52,667 bases of DNA from IMG/VR virus record IMGVR_UViG_3300008740_000012, positions 1-52,667 of that record. One strand, written 5' to 3'. Within the stretch, counting starts at the first letter, position 1. The number at the start of each line of letters is the position of its first letter. Source of the stretch: a virus. The notes beneath the pieces are model-generated. The model saw only the letters and a list, made by a program, of their open reading frames with translations. It was not told the origin of the DNA and made no database searches. A program made the translations under genes and the position numbers. Shown one piece after another: positions 36,607 to 43,347 of this stretch.

Positions 36607-37842
36607 ATGTATGATACAAAAGGTATTAAAGCACCTAAAGCTTTTATTGATACAAAACCAAGTAGATTCTTTAAACTAGATGAATGGCTGACGAATCGCG
36701 ATTCAAAAGGTCGTTCAAAAACACCAAACATAAAGGCAGTGTTCCAACAGCTACATCCAGATCATCTGATTGTCATAGAAGGTATTTTGACAGAAGATGA
36801 TGAATGGATTGATGGCACAAAATATCCTGCCGGGAGTAGCTGGAAAATAGATGGGAATTCCAGATTTGAAGTATGGGCAAATCCGTGTACGCCCGTAAAT
36901 CTCAATGATGTCAAAGAATTGCTTGTCATTCAATACCATGCCAAGTCTCTCAAGGAATTGGAGGGTGTATATTATAGGATGAATTCTGTTGATGCTTCCG
37001 AGACAACCAAGGATATTTACAAGGGAATCTACAAATCCTTGAAGGACGAAAAGGGCAACCCGTGGAATTGGGTTTCCCAAAAGTTTCGGAGAGGCGATAT
37101 ATCCATGCTTATGGAATATGCTGCCATCAAGCTATTTCCACATCGCGTACTTTCTGTGAAGAAAGCCAAATCGGATGGCATTGAAACCAAATCCAAAGTC
37201 AAGATTAGAATGAGGCGAAAGCAACTTGACCAATTTGTTATATCGACACGAGTATTGGATCATTTTATTCGACAAGCCGAGATGAATAAAACAGAAAAGG
37301 TAATGAGAGATAATCCTTTGGGTGCTGCTCTCCTTGGATTTTTCTGGGCCGACGGTGCCGAGACATATCCTACTGCTGCTGCATATATTGATAAGATGAA
37401 TCCTCATGTTCGCAAGTTGATTGAAACCCGGCTTGTGCCAATGAAGTTTCTCAAGGATGCAGATCAGAATAACGAGGTTCATATGAATTTTGCTTGCAAT
37501 CGTCTACTTCGTGATGCCAGCACCTATGACAACACAAAGGAACGTGATAGCATTTTTCAGCCTACCATCATGGATCGTTCAAATGCCAATGGTGCCGGAA
37601 TTGCATACAATTGTGCATTGAGTGACATCAACAAGATTGCCAATTCTGGTCTTGAACACCGATCTTCTGTGAAAAATACAGAAAAAGATGTAGAGGATTG
37701 GGTTGCAAAGGTGACAGTAAAAGATCAGCATGAGTGGTTTTCTGACCCGGCTAATCAGGCAATGGTCAGAAATCTTGTTGTCGATGGATTTCTCCCTGAT
37801 GAGGATGACGACGATGACGATGACGATGATGATGATGAATAA
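36607..37842 (+). CDS. ParB-like domain protein with poly-Asp tail
   Basis: The ATG at 36607 follows AAGGAG at good spacing; an upstream TTG-started frame would translate the ATT/GTT repeats. The 411-residue protein has near its N-terminus H-L-I-V-I-E-G, P-A-G-S-S-W-K-I-D-G-N-S-R-F-E-V-W, reminiscent of ParB/sulfiredoxin-type domains where a (D)G-N-x-R motif is central. The middle is basic and helical. The C-terminus is an unbroken acidic tail of about 14 Asp residues encoded by GAC/GAT repeats. Function unknown; a DNA- or nucleotide-interacting protein is plausible. Confidence 0.5.
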   Translation: MYDTKGIKAPKAFIDTKPSRFFKLDEWLTNRDSKGRSKTPNIKAVFQQLHPDHLIVIEGILTEDDEWIDGTKYPAGSSWKIDGNSRFEVWANPCTPVNLNDVKELLVIQYHAKSLKELEGVYYRMNSVDASETTKDIYKGIYKSLKDEKGNPWNWVSQKFRRGDISMLMEYAAIKLFPHRVLSVKKAKSDGIETKSKVKIRMRRKQLDQFVISTRVLDHFIRQAEMNKTEKVMRDNPLGAALLGFFWADGAETYPTAAAYIDKMNPHVRKLIETRLVPMKFLKDADQNNEVHMNFACNRLLRDASTYDNTKERDSIFQPTIMDRSNANGAGIAYNCALSDINKIANSGLEHRSSVKNTEKDVEDWVAKVTVKDQHEWFSDPANQAMVRNLVVDGFLPDEDDDDDDDDDDDE

Positions 37843-37878
37843 CATTATCACAAAATATAGCACAACACGCATATAATA

Positions 37879-37924
37879 AAGAAACCCCCTGTTCCATTAA
37901 ACCGGAGCAGGGGGTTTCTTGTTT
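37879..37924 (+). terminator. Rho-independent terminator after the ParB-like gene
   Basis: AAGAAACCCCCTGTTCC pairs with GGAGCAGGGGGTTTCTT (one G-U) around an 8-base loop, followed by GTTT. It separates this transcription unit from the HiPIP gene. Confidence 0.88.
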
Positions 37925-37931
37925 CTGCCTA

Positions 37932-37939
37932 TATAAAAA
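37932..37939 (+). promoter_or_regulatory. Possible late promoter variant TATAAAAA before HiPIP
   Basis: One mismatch from TATAAATA, located just after a terminator and 16 bases before the HiPIP start. A new promoter is needed here. Confidence 0.4.
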
Positions 37940-37955
37940 GAAGGAGAATTTTGTT

Positions 37956-38267
37956 ATGTCTGGTGTACAGAGAATGAATAGACGAGAATTCATGATGTCG
38001 TCGTTTTTGTTGGTCATGCCGGGTTTTGTTGTAAAATCGGCTCAGGGTGACACAGAAAAGCTAATTACAGATATATCTGCAAATGGTCCGATGATTGCGG
38101 CACTTCAATTTGTGGGTGAATCCATAGTGCCAGATCAGAATTGCGGCAATTGTCAACTCTATAAGGCAGGAGAAGGCAGTACAGGAAAGTGTCAATTATT
38201 TGTTAGTGGCAATGTCCCTAAAGATGGTTGGTGCATATCTTGGGCCAAAAAAGTGGCGTTATATTGA
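37956..38267 (+). CDS. High-potential iron-sulfur protein (HiPIP) with Tat signal
   Basis: The 103-residue protein follows AAGGAG. Its N-terminus has a twin-arginine motif (N-R-R-E-F-M, about 8-13) and a hydrophobic stretch (14-27), as in Tat-exported cofactor proteins. The mature part has C63-x2-C66-x12-C79-x13-C93, with C-G-N-C-Q-L-Y and G-W-C-I-S-W around the ligands. This is the HiPIP pattern (a periplasmic [4Fe-4S] electron carrier). All four cysteines and the aromatic shell are present. HiPIPs are typical of Proteobacteria; I know of no phage example. It may have been taken from the host and could feed electrons to a redox enzyme. Possibly linked to the IscA and di-iron genes 4 kb downstream. 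Confidence 0.85.
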   Translation: MSGVQRMNRREFMMSSFLLVMPGFVVKSAQGDTEKLITDISANGPMIAALQFVGESIVPDQNCGNCQLYKAGEGSTGKCQLFVSGNVPKDGWCISWAKKVALY

Positions 38268-38308
38268 AAAAGCACAAAAAAAGCTAATATGGTGCGTCAT
38301 ATGACGCA
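38264..38308 (+). promoter_or_regulatory. Candidate promoter with 16-bp palindromic operator
   Basis: TTGAAA (38264-38269), a 15-base spacer and TAATAT (38285-38290) are followed two bases later by the perfect palindrome TGCGTCATATGACGCA (38293-38308). The palindrome would sit at the transcription start, a classic operator position. The spacer is short, so the promoter is weak or needs help. Confidence 0.4.
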
Positions 38309-38404
38309 GTGCATCATGTTATGTACAGATAACCTTCAATCTTACGTGTTCTAAGCCCGCGAGAGTACGCGCCACGCGCCTGATTTCGCATCACGCCTAA
38401 CAAG

Positions 38405-38424
38405 TTCTCAAAGAGTCTCTGAGA
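38405..38424 (+). repeat. 20-bp repeat copy 1 (forward)
   Basis: Matches the consensus TTCTCARAGANTCTYTGAGA, with A and C at the R and Y positions. The element is nearly palindromic, so orientation is set by R/Y. Confidence 0.75.
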
Positions 38425-38518
38425 AACCCGGTTATATTCAAATAAGTTTAACATATATGCTGAAATGAATGATTCGCGCATATGCTCGCCTGCTCACTGA
38501 GTTGCTCCTCCTCCAGAA

Positions 38519-38532
38519 TTCTCATATGAGAA
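38519..38532. repeat. 14-bp perfect palindrome
   Basis: TTCTCATATGAGAA is its own reverse complement. Its ends match the outer bases of the 20-bp repeats nearby (TTCTCA ... TGAGAA), so it may be a shortened version of the same recognition site. Confidence 0.6.
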
Positions 38533-38660
38533 CACAACATATACACACATTTCTCTGAGAGGCCCCGTATATGGGGGGCCTATATGGGGTTTTGATGCTC
38601 CATATATGCGACACCTGATTACCTAGATTCAGCCGCCCCACAGGCAGGCTGCCCTGAAGA

Positions 38661-38680
38661 TTCTCAGAGAGTCTTTGAGA
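38661..38680 (-). repeat. 20-bp repeat copy 2 (reverse)
   Basis: Has G and T at the R and Y positions, which makes it the reverse-orientation form of copy 1 with one central mismatch. It lies 32 bases before the terminator stem. Confidence 0.75.
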
Positions 38681-38711
38681 CATCTCAACATATATAATTA
38701 AATATCAATAC

Positions 38712-38745
38712 ACCCCTGGTACAGCAATGTATCAGGGGTTTTTTT
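38712..38745 (+). terminator. Rho-independent terminator inside the non-coding region
   Basis: A 12-bp stem (ACCCCTGGTACA with TGTATCAGGGGT, one G-U pair) is closed by a GCAA tetraloop and followed by a run of seven T. This is among the strongest terminators in the window, with no gene directly upstream of it. Confidence 0.9.
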
Positions 38746-38807
38746 GTGGCCTTTTTTTATATTCAAAGATTCACTGAGTATGTGTGTGTGTATATGTGCA
38801 TTGTGTA

Positions 38808-38919
38808 TTTCTCAAAGAATCTCTGAGATTTTATGTGTATGAGGCAAACACACATACATACACATACATACATACACACACACAAATTTAAATTATATTC
38901 TCAGAGATTCTTTGAGAAA
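38808..38919. repeat. Perfect 21-bp inverted repeat pair (copies 3 and 4)
   Basis: Copy 3 (38808-38828) and copy 4 (38899-38919) are exact reverse complements over 21 bases, separated by 70 bases of TG/CATA/CA microsatellite. They could form a cruciform or a long RNA hairpin. A partial extra half-site follows copy 4 at 38921. Confidence 0.8.
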
Positions 38920-39100
38920 CTTTGAGAAAACACACATACATAACACAACATAACATTGCATAGCATGACACGGGCCAGGGGGTGGGCCATTAGTACAGTA
39001 GGCGGGGCCCAGAAACTAACATGGGGTTTAGCATCATTAAAAAATATTTAAGCTGAAATTTTTTTCTCAAAAGTCGGATGCCTATATATTTCATAATAAT

Positions 39101-39652
39101 ATGGAGCCTCCTAATGATATGCACATATATGACAACCGCATAGATTCTCAGAGAATCTCAAAGATTTTCCATGAAGTCGCAAGGCTTCCCTATTACTATG
39201 GGGAACAGGACAATCCCTGGACGGCACCCACCGGAATGGTTTCAAATATACATGACCTTTCTTCTTCTTTTGTTTTCAAGACACTCAATGACTTCTATAT
39301 GGAAAACAAAAAAGACGAATGGTTTTGCGAATTGGAACGTGCCTATGTGAACATCTTTGCCCCAGGGGAGATGCCCTTCTACCATACAGATGCAGACTTT
39401 CCTGATGGTTGCACCACTCTGATGTACTATGCGAATCCTGAGTGGATATATGACCACGGAGGAGAAACAAAGTTTATTGACCTCAAAGATGATTCAAAGA
39501 TTATTTCGGTGGCACCCATCCCTGGAAGAATTGTCATATTCAATGGAAACCAAGAACATACTGCCACATCATTCAGAAGCCATCATAGATTCTCGGTGGT
39601 ACTGAAGTACGGAACAGAAGAAGAAAATCAACAACGACGTTCTGTATTATAA
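39101..39652 (+). CDS. 2OG-Fe(II) dioxygenase (prolyl-4-hydroxylase type)
   Basis: A 183-residue protein with the complete 2OG-Fe(II) motif: H95-T-D97 (F-Y-H-T-D-A-D), distal H153 (N-Q-E-H-T-A) and R163 (S-H-H-R-F-S) for 2-oxoglutarate. T-L-M-Y-Y-A-N-P-E-W and G-G-E-T-K-F lie between. Such enzymes hydroxylate proteins, nucleobases or small molecules and are common in marine T4-like phages. The ATG at 39101 has no clear ribosome-binding site; an ATG at 39119 with GGAG 12 bases upstream is an alternative. A diverged copy of the local 20-bp repeat lies inside the gene at 39145-39164. Confidence 0.88.
   Translation: MEPPNDMHIYDNRIDSQRISKIFHEVARLPYYYGEQDNPWTAPTGMVSNIHDLSSSFVFKTLNDFYMENKKDEWFCELERAYVNIFAPGEMPFYHTDADFPDGCTTLMYYANPEWIYDHGGETKFIDLKDDSKIISVAPIPGRIVIFNGNQEHTATSFRSHHRFSVVLKYGTEEENQQRRSVL
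39145..39164 (+). repeat. Diverged copy of the 20-bp repeat inside the oxygenase gene
   Basis: TTCTCAGAGAATCTCAAAGA matches the repeat consensus except at two of the last five bases. It shows the element also occurs in coding sequence. Confidence 0.5.
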
Positions 39653-39655
39653 ATA
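39648..39655 (+). promoter_or_regulatory. Late promoter TATAAATA before the 39715 gene
   Basis: An exact TATAAATA overlaps the stop of the oxygenase gene and lies 59 bases upstream of the next start, with GTT/ATT repeats in between. Confidence 0.7.
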
Positions 39656-39714
39656 ATAAAAACACATATTGTTGTTAATGTTGTTATTATTATTGGGGAG
39701 AGCACATCATCCAT

Positions 39715-40731
39715 ATGTCGGAAACAGAAAATCATCATCTATCCATGAACAGCTTCTATCAACACAGTCTTGAAGAAGACGCAGCATGGACAAAGAGTGC
39801 ATCCCAGCATATCTTTACAATGGATGTTCATCTTCCAATGAGTACATCCATGTACAAAAGAATCTTTGAAAAGAAAAAGCCGCCACGTATGACCGTCTTT
39901 CATGTGACCAATCCACAGTATCTTGATGATATGATTAAACTGCAAGGAAAGAAGAAATCAATCTCGGCACTGACTCATGCCCACAAAGATATTATTTCGG
40001 GTGGCATCAACGTAAAGGGTGGATTGGTATTTCAACTGGAAGCAGATATTTTGATTTCTTCGCCACATGACATCATGTCCCGCCCTGATAAAACAGGAAG
40101 GAGATGGCTGGAATTGTTTTATCTGTCTTCCATCAATAACAGCTTGGCAAATGACATGGCCATAGATGGAAGAAAATTAATCAATGGATTGGCCGAGAAG
40201 TATTTGGGTCACAAGGTTCCCATTAATTCTACGTTCAAAGTCTGGACCGAGATGGATCCAAGAAACGAAAAGTCGCCCATTGCACCCCATCATAAATTCA
40301 GCAGGCGAGACAAGAACATGGCAAAGGGCCACAAGCAGATTCAACTTCTGACAAGAAAACTGTTGCATGGTATGGTGAAAGACTACATTGATGCAATGGA
40401 AAAACTTATGAAAAAATACGAAAAACCACTTGCAGAAACTCTATGGAAACATGCTGCCAGCCAATCCAAGTATACAAACACAAATTCTTGGGATGAGTAT
40501 GTCGTAAATAGATTTCAAATTCAGAAAATTCTGATTGATAGAGCAACCATCAAATCGCGATTTGGTGGAAGAGATATGGACGACGATGAACGCACAGAAC
40601 ATTTTGCGATTTTGCTTGCCAAACTCATAAATAAAAACCTTGAATATGAAATCTTTGACAATGCATCACAGGTGGCAGTCGAAATCGCAAAAATAAGTCA
40701 TCGTCATGCACAACAAGATCAAAAACAATGA
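39715..40731 (+). CDS. Hypothetical protein, possibly ADP-ribosyltransferase-like
   Basis: A 338-residue soluble protein. The segment V-F-H-V-T-N, then K-S-I-S-A-L-T and G-G-L-V-F-Q-L-E is compatible with the His, Ser/Thr and beta-strand pattern of ADP-ribosyltransferase-like folds. It is followed by S-R-P-D-K-T-G-R-R-W. No complete catalytic triad could be confirmed. If translation began at the ATG at 39745, the N-terminus (M-N-S-F-Y-Q-H-S-L-E-E) would resemble the capsid-targeting-like leaders of other late genes here. It overlaps the next gene by 4 bases (ATGA). Confidence 0.45.
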   Translation: MSETENHHLSMNSFYQHSLEEDAAWTKSASQHIFTMDVHLPMSTSMYKRIFEKKKPPRMTVFHVTNPQYLDDMIKLQGKKKSISALTHAHKDIISGGINVKGGLVFQLEADILISSPHDIMSRPDKTGRRWLELFYLSSINNSLANDMAIDGRKLINGLAEKYLGHKVPINSTFKVWTEMDPRNEKSPIAPHHKFSRRDKNMAKGHKQIQLLTRKLLHGMVKDYIDAMEKLMKKYEKPLAETLWKHAASQSKYTNTNSWDEYVVNRFQIQKILIDRATIKSRFGGRDMDDDERTEHFAILLAKLINKNLEYEIFDNASQVAVEIAKISHRHAQQDQKQ

Positions 40732-41339
40732 AATCCTTTACACAATACCACAACAATCTGAGTGAACAAAAGAGACTCATGAAACCTCTCTTGAAGTTCA
40801 CAAAGAAACACATCAAGTCTCGGGATTTGATTACGTTGAGCAGTTTTCCTGAAGTGCAGACTCCTCTCAAGAAACACAGGCAACCCGGAAAGAAAGATGG
40901 ATTCATGCTAAAGCCTGAAGGAATCTGGTTTGGTATTGGAGACTCATGGATTAATTGGCTGGAGTCCGAGATGCCGGATTGGGCACAACCATCCATCATG
41001 AAGATTGAAGTCAATTTTTCACGGATGTTGAACATCCGAAAAGATTCAGATTTGGATGTATTCACAGAGAAGTATCAGTACATGGACAAAAAGTATGGAA
41101 TGTGGATGGCCGACTGGAGAAAGGTTGCCGAGGATTATGACGGAATCATTCATTGGAGATGGCCATCAGCGCGGCCCGGAGGGAGGTCAGCCGGAACCCA
41201 TGCCACAAGAGAGAACCCACGACAAATCTGGTACGGATGGGATGTACGCTCTGGATGTATCTGGAACCCGGCAGGCATCAAGAAGATGTCAGTCTTTGGA
41301 AGATATGACGAAGACAAGAAAGAATATGTCAAGATATAA
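40728..41339 (+). CDS. Hypothetical protein with capsid-targeting-like N-terminus, possibly ART-like
   Basis: A 203-residue protein. It begins M-K-S-F-T-Q-Y-H-N-N-L-S-E, matching a leader shared by several late genes in this window and resembling the T4 internal-protein leader. The body has K-P-E-G-I-W-F-G-I-G-D-S-W-I-N-W, E-D-Y-D-G-I and W-Y-G-W-D-V-R-S-G-C-I-W-N. This pattern recurs in marine phage proteins; an ADP-ribosyltransferase-type fold is my tentative guess. T4 packages and injects an ADP-ribosyltransferase (Alt), which makes the idea worth testing. It overlaps the lipoprotein gene by 14 bases. Confidence 0.45.
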   Translation: MKSFTQYHNNLSEQKRLMKPLLKFTKKHIKSRDLITLSSFPEVQTPLKKHRQPGKKDGFMLKPEGIWFGIGDSWINWLESEMPDWAQPSIMKIEVNFSRMLNIRKDSDLDVFTEKYQYMDKKYGMWMADWRKVAEDYDGIIHWRWPSARPGGRSAGTHATRENPRQIWYGWDVRSGCIWNPAGIKKMSVFGRYDEDKKEYVKI

Positions 41340-41520
41340 TTATTATATCATCCTATTATTATTATCTTTTTTTGGTTGTGGTATTGGTGGTAGTGCCAAC
41401 AACAATGAATGTCTCATATGGCAAAATATCGAGGCATGTGTTCCTCATTATTGTTCCTGTGAAGAAGTCATTACTTCAGGAGCAGCATGTGGGTGTGTGA
41501 AGGAGGATGCACATAAATAA
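41326..41520 (+). CDS. Small Cys-rich lipoprotein
   Basis: A 64-residue product starting inside the previous gene. A hydrophobic segment (about 6-17) ends F-F-G-C18, a lipobox-like site. The mature part has Cys at 18, 29, 38, 43, 45, 55 and 57 and the motif E-C-L-I-W-Q-N. A second small lipoprotein at 43612 has G-C-L-V-W-Q-I. A role in spanin-type lysis or superinfection exclusion is possible but unproven. Confidence 0.55.
   Translation: MSRYNYYIILLLLSFFGCGIGGSANNNECLIWQNIEACVPHYCSCEEVITSGAACGCVKEDAHK
41512..41519 (+). promoter_or_regulatory. Possible late promoter variant CATAAATA
   Basis: One base off TATAAATA, overlapping the lipoprotein stop, 42 bases before the next gene. The same variant occurs at 24662 in a comparable position. 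Confidence 0.4.
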
Positions 41521-41561
41521 TAGGTAGTACAATAACAACACACACACACATACACACATAT

Positions 41562-41900
41562 ATGGAAAACGACGACAACAATAACAACGACAACAATTCT
41601 GATAAATGGCCCTGGAGTATCACAGACAGAGAGTTTGGTGCATTGGAACAGGAAGTAAAAGAAATTCGTCATGTATACAGAAATCTTAAAATGATTGTAA
41701 ATGAATCAGGGATTTCCCATATTGACAAAGACGACATCAATGCATTTCGCGACGGCCTGACCAACCTTGAAGAAAGACTCAAGGGAATTGATTCCTTTCA
41801 AGAAGACATTATCAAATTAAAAATCAAAGTATATACTGCATTTTCTGTTATTGGAATCCTTGCGGCAATTATTGTATGGATAGTCGAGGCAATAACATGA
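41562..41900 (+). CDS. Tail-anchored coiled-coil membrane protein
   Basis: A 112-residue protein with an Asn/Asp-rich N-terminus (1-14) encoded by AAC/GAC repeats, a helical charged middle (25-85) and a single C-terminal transmembrane helix (about 91-109). It overlaps iscA by 4 bases (ATGA). The leader contains a CA microsatellite. No family recognised; the topology would suit a membrane tether or lysis accessory. Confidence 0.55.
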   Translation: MENDDNNNNDNNSDKWPWSITDREFGALEQEVKEIRHVYRNLKMIVNESGISHIDKDDINAFRDGLTNLEERLKGIDSFQEDIIKLKIKVYTAFSVIGILAAIIVWIVEAIT

Positions 41901-42229
41901 TTGACATGACACAAAAAGCAGCAGAGATGATCAAATACCAATTAGGGAATTCGTCTGTCTATTCAAATGACTCGGCACTACGAATCAAGATTATTGGGGG
42001 TGGGTGTTCAGGTCTTCGATATAATATGTCTTTTGATAAAAATATAAATAAAGATAGTGATTATATAAAAGAAGAATACGGAGTAAGGCTTGTCATTGAT
42101 GAAAAAAGCGCGCTCTACATGGTAGGTTCACAATTGGATTTTGTGGACGAATTAATGGAAACAGGATTCAAAATCAATAATCCTAATGCCAAGAATTCTT
42201 GTGGTTGTGGCGAATCTTTTGGGGTGTAG
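41897..42229 (+). CDS. A-type iron-sulfur cluster carrier (IscA/ErpA/HesB family)
   Basis: The start at 41897 uses the ATGA overlap. The 110-residue protein has the three conserved cysteines of A-type carriers: C37 in I-G-G-G-C-S-G-L, and C102 and C104 in S-C-G-C-G-E-S-F. Their spacing matches E. coli IscA almost exactly. The segment L-D-F-V-D-E-L-M-E-T-G-F-K-I-N-N-P-N-A is also typical. It would deliver Fe-S clusters or iron to apo-proteins. It lies directly upstream of a di-iron oxidase gene and 4 kb from a phage HiPIP gene, so it may help mature phage iron proteins. Confidence 0.92.
   Translation: MIDMTQKAAEMIKYQLGNSSVYSNDSALRIKIIGGGCSGLRYNMSFDKNINKDSDYIKEEYGVRLVIDEKSALYMVGSQLDFVDELMETGFKINNPNAKNSCGCGESFGV
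42043..42050 (+). promoter_or_regulatory. TATAAATA inside iscA
   Basis: An exact late-promoter octamer about 205 bases upstream of the di-iron oxidase start. Being inside an AT-rich gene it may be chance. Confidence 0.25.
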
Positions 42230-42255
42230 AAAAAGAAGAAAGAAAAAAAAGCACA

Positions 42256-43347
42256 ATGAAATTTCATCAAAAAAATCCTATACCGCTCCCCGAAGTAGGA
42301 GCCACTTCTTCAATCAAATCAACAATAGAAACTGTCTTCGATTGGGAATACGATCTCAAGAGAAAGAATCTTTTAAACCTCTACGAAAAAGGAAAAGCAC
42401 TCAACTGGAATGCAACTGAGCTTCCCTGGGAAACTGATGTAGACATAGAAAAGATTCAAAAGACCCGAATGAAAAATGGCGCAGGAGACATGATGCGTGC
42501 CACGCTGATTCCTCCAAAGCCGGTAGATGATGAATTTTTAATGACATTGGGAATTGAACAAAATGCATTCATGTTGAGTCAGTTTCTTCATGGAGAACAA
42601 GGGGCACTCGTTGCAACAGCAAAACTAGTTCAGGCCTGCCCGGATGAAGAAGCAAAGTTCTATGCCGCAAGTCAGGTATTGGACGAAGCTCGCCATGTAG
42701 AAGTTTATCATCGTTATCTCACAGAAAAATTGGGCACAAGCTATCCCATTCTTCCTTCACTTGGCAATCTGCTTGATGATGTCATTGAAGCAAAGGATTG
42801 GGATATGTCATTTCTGGGAATGCAAATCATGGTAGAAGGGATTGCCCTTGGCGCATTTGCATTCGTGAAGTTGTCCAATCCAGATGAACCTCTCATTCTT
42901 GAAATCACAGAAAGAGTCATGCAGGATGAGTCTCGTCATGTTGCCTTTGGTGTACTGACATTAGAAGATATGTACAAAGATGGGTTATCAGAAAATGAAA
43001 TGCGTGAGCGAGAAGATTTTGTTCTTGAGGCATCTCATGTTTTGAAAGAAAGACTCAACAGCGACCAAGTTCTTGAACGACTCGGAATCAATACACCAGA
43101 TTGGCTTGAATGGCAAAGGAACTCTCCTTATCTTCGTGGGATTACAAGCATGGTATTTTCAAAAGTTGTTCCTAATCTAAAGCGTATTGGATTATTGACG
43201 CCTCGGGTTCGCAAGGCATATGAGCAAATGAATCTGATTCATTTTGAACACGGAAAGGATTCATTAGAAGATGTGACTGTAGAGATTCCTGATGAATTAG
43301 TGAAATCGTTGACAACAATGATAGGAGAAAATACACATGCCAAGTAA
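42256..43347 (+). CDS. Ferritin-like di-iron oxidase/oxygenase (R2/AurF-like)
   Basis: The ATG at 42256 was chosen; an upstream in-frame ATG at 42199 lies inside iscA. The 363-residue protein has a full carboxylate-bridged di-iron set in a four-helix bundle: E114 (H-G-E-Q-G-A-L), E144 and H147 (L-D-E-A-R-H), E194 (V-E-G-I-A-L-G), E225 and H228 (Q-D-E-S-R-H). Spacing of about 30 between E and ExxH is classic for R2-like, AurF-like and acyl-desaturase proteins. It is not class I NrdB: length and surroundings differ and no NrdA is near. Substrate unknown; its electrons could come from the HiPIP. Confidence 0.85.
   Translation: MKFHQKNPIPLPEVGATSSIKSTIETVFDWEYDLKRKNLLNLYEKGKALNWNATELPWETDVDIEKIQKTRMKNGAGDMMRATLIPPKPVDDEFLMTLGIEQNAFMLSQFLHGEQGALVATAKLVQACPDEEAKFYAASQVLDEARHVEVYHRYLTEKLGTSYPILPSLGNLLDDVIEAKDWDMSFLGMQIMVEGIALGAFAFVKLSNPDEPLILEITERVMQDESRHVAFGVLTLEDMYKDGLSENEMREREDFVLEASHVLKERLNSDQVLERLGINTPDWLEWQRNSPYLRGITSMVFSKVVPNLKRIGLLTPRVRKAYEQMNLIHFEHGKDSLEDVTVEIPDELVKSLTTMIGENTHAK

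Larger units (their letters stand above)
38309..38745 (+). ncRNA. Candidate structured non-coding RNA
   Basis: A promoter-like sequence with palindrome lies at the 5' side and a strong intrinsic terminator at the 3' side. Between them, several hairpins are possible: TATATGGGG with CTCCATATA (38581-38606), GGCCCC with GGGGCC (38561-38580) and the 20-bp repeats. No frame longer than a few codons opens with a ribosome-binding site. The evidence is purely architectural; the transcript could instead be the HiPIP 3' region. Confidence 0.3.
38268..39100. other. 833-base non-coding region rich in inverted repeats
   Basis: No convincing coding frame or tRNA was found. The region holds a palindromic operator-like site, four copies of a 20-bp repeat in alternating orientation, a 14-bp palindrome, two G/C-rich hairpins (38561-38580 and 38581-38606), a strong terminator at 38712-38745, and CA/TG and CATA microsatellites. 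It could be a replication origin, a structured non-coding RNA locus, or a recombination hot spot. It is the only long gene-free stretch in the window. Confidence 0.7.

Noticed and set aside
38319-38360. Twelve-codon leader peptide in the non-coding block
   Set aside because: No ribosome-binding site and no regulatory codon run; too short to support.
38268-39100. CRISPR array
   Set aside because: Repeats alternate in orientation and spacers differ greatly in length and are low complexity; no cas genes are near.
42256-43347. Class I ribonucleotide reductase small subunit (NrdB)
   Set aside because: The di-iron ligands fit the superfamily, but the radical Tyr region and the C-terminal NrdA-binding tail were not recognised, and no nrdA is adjacent.
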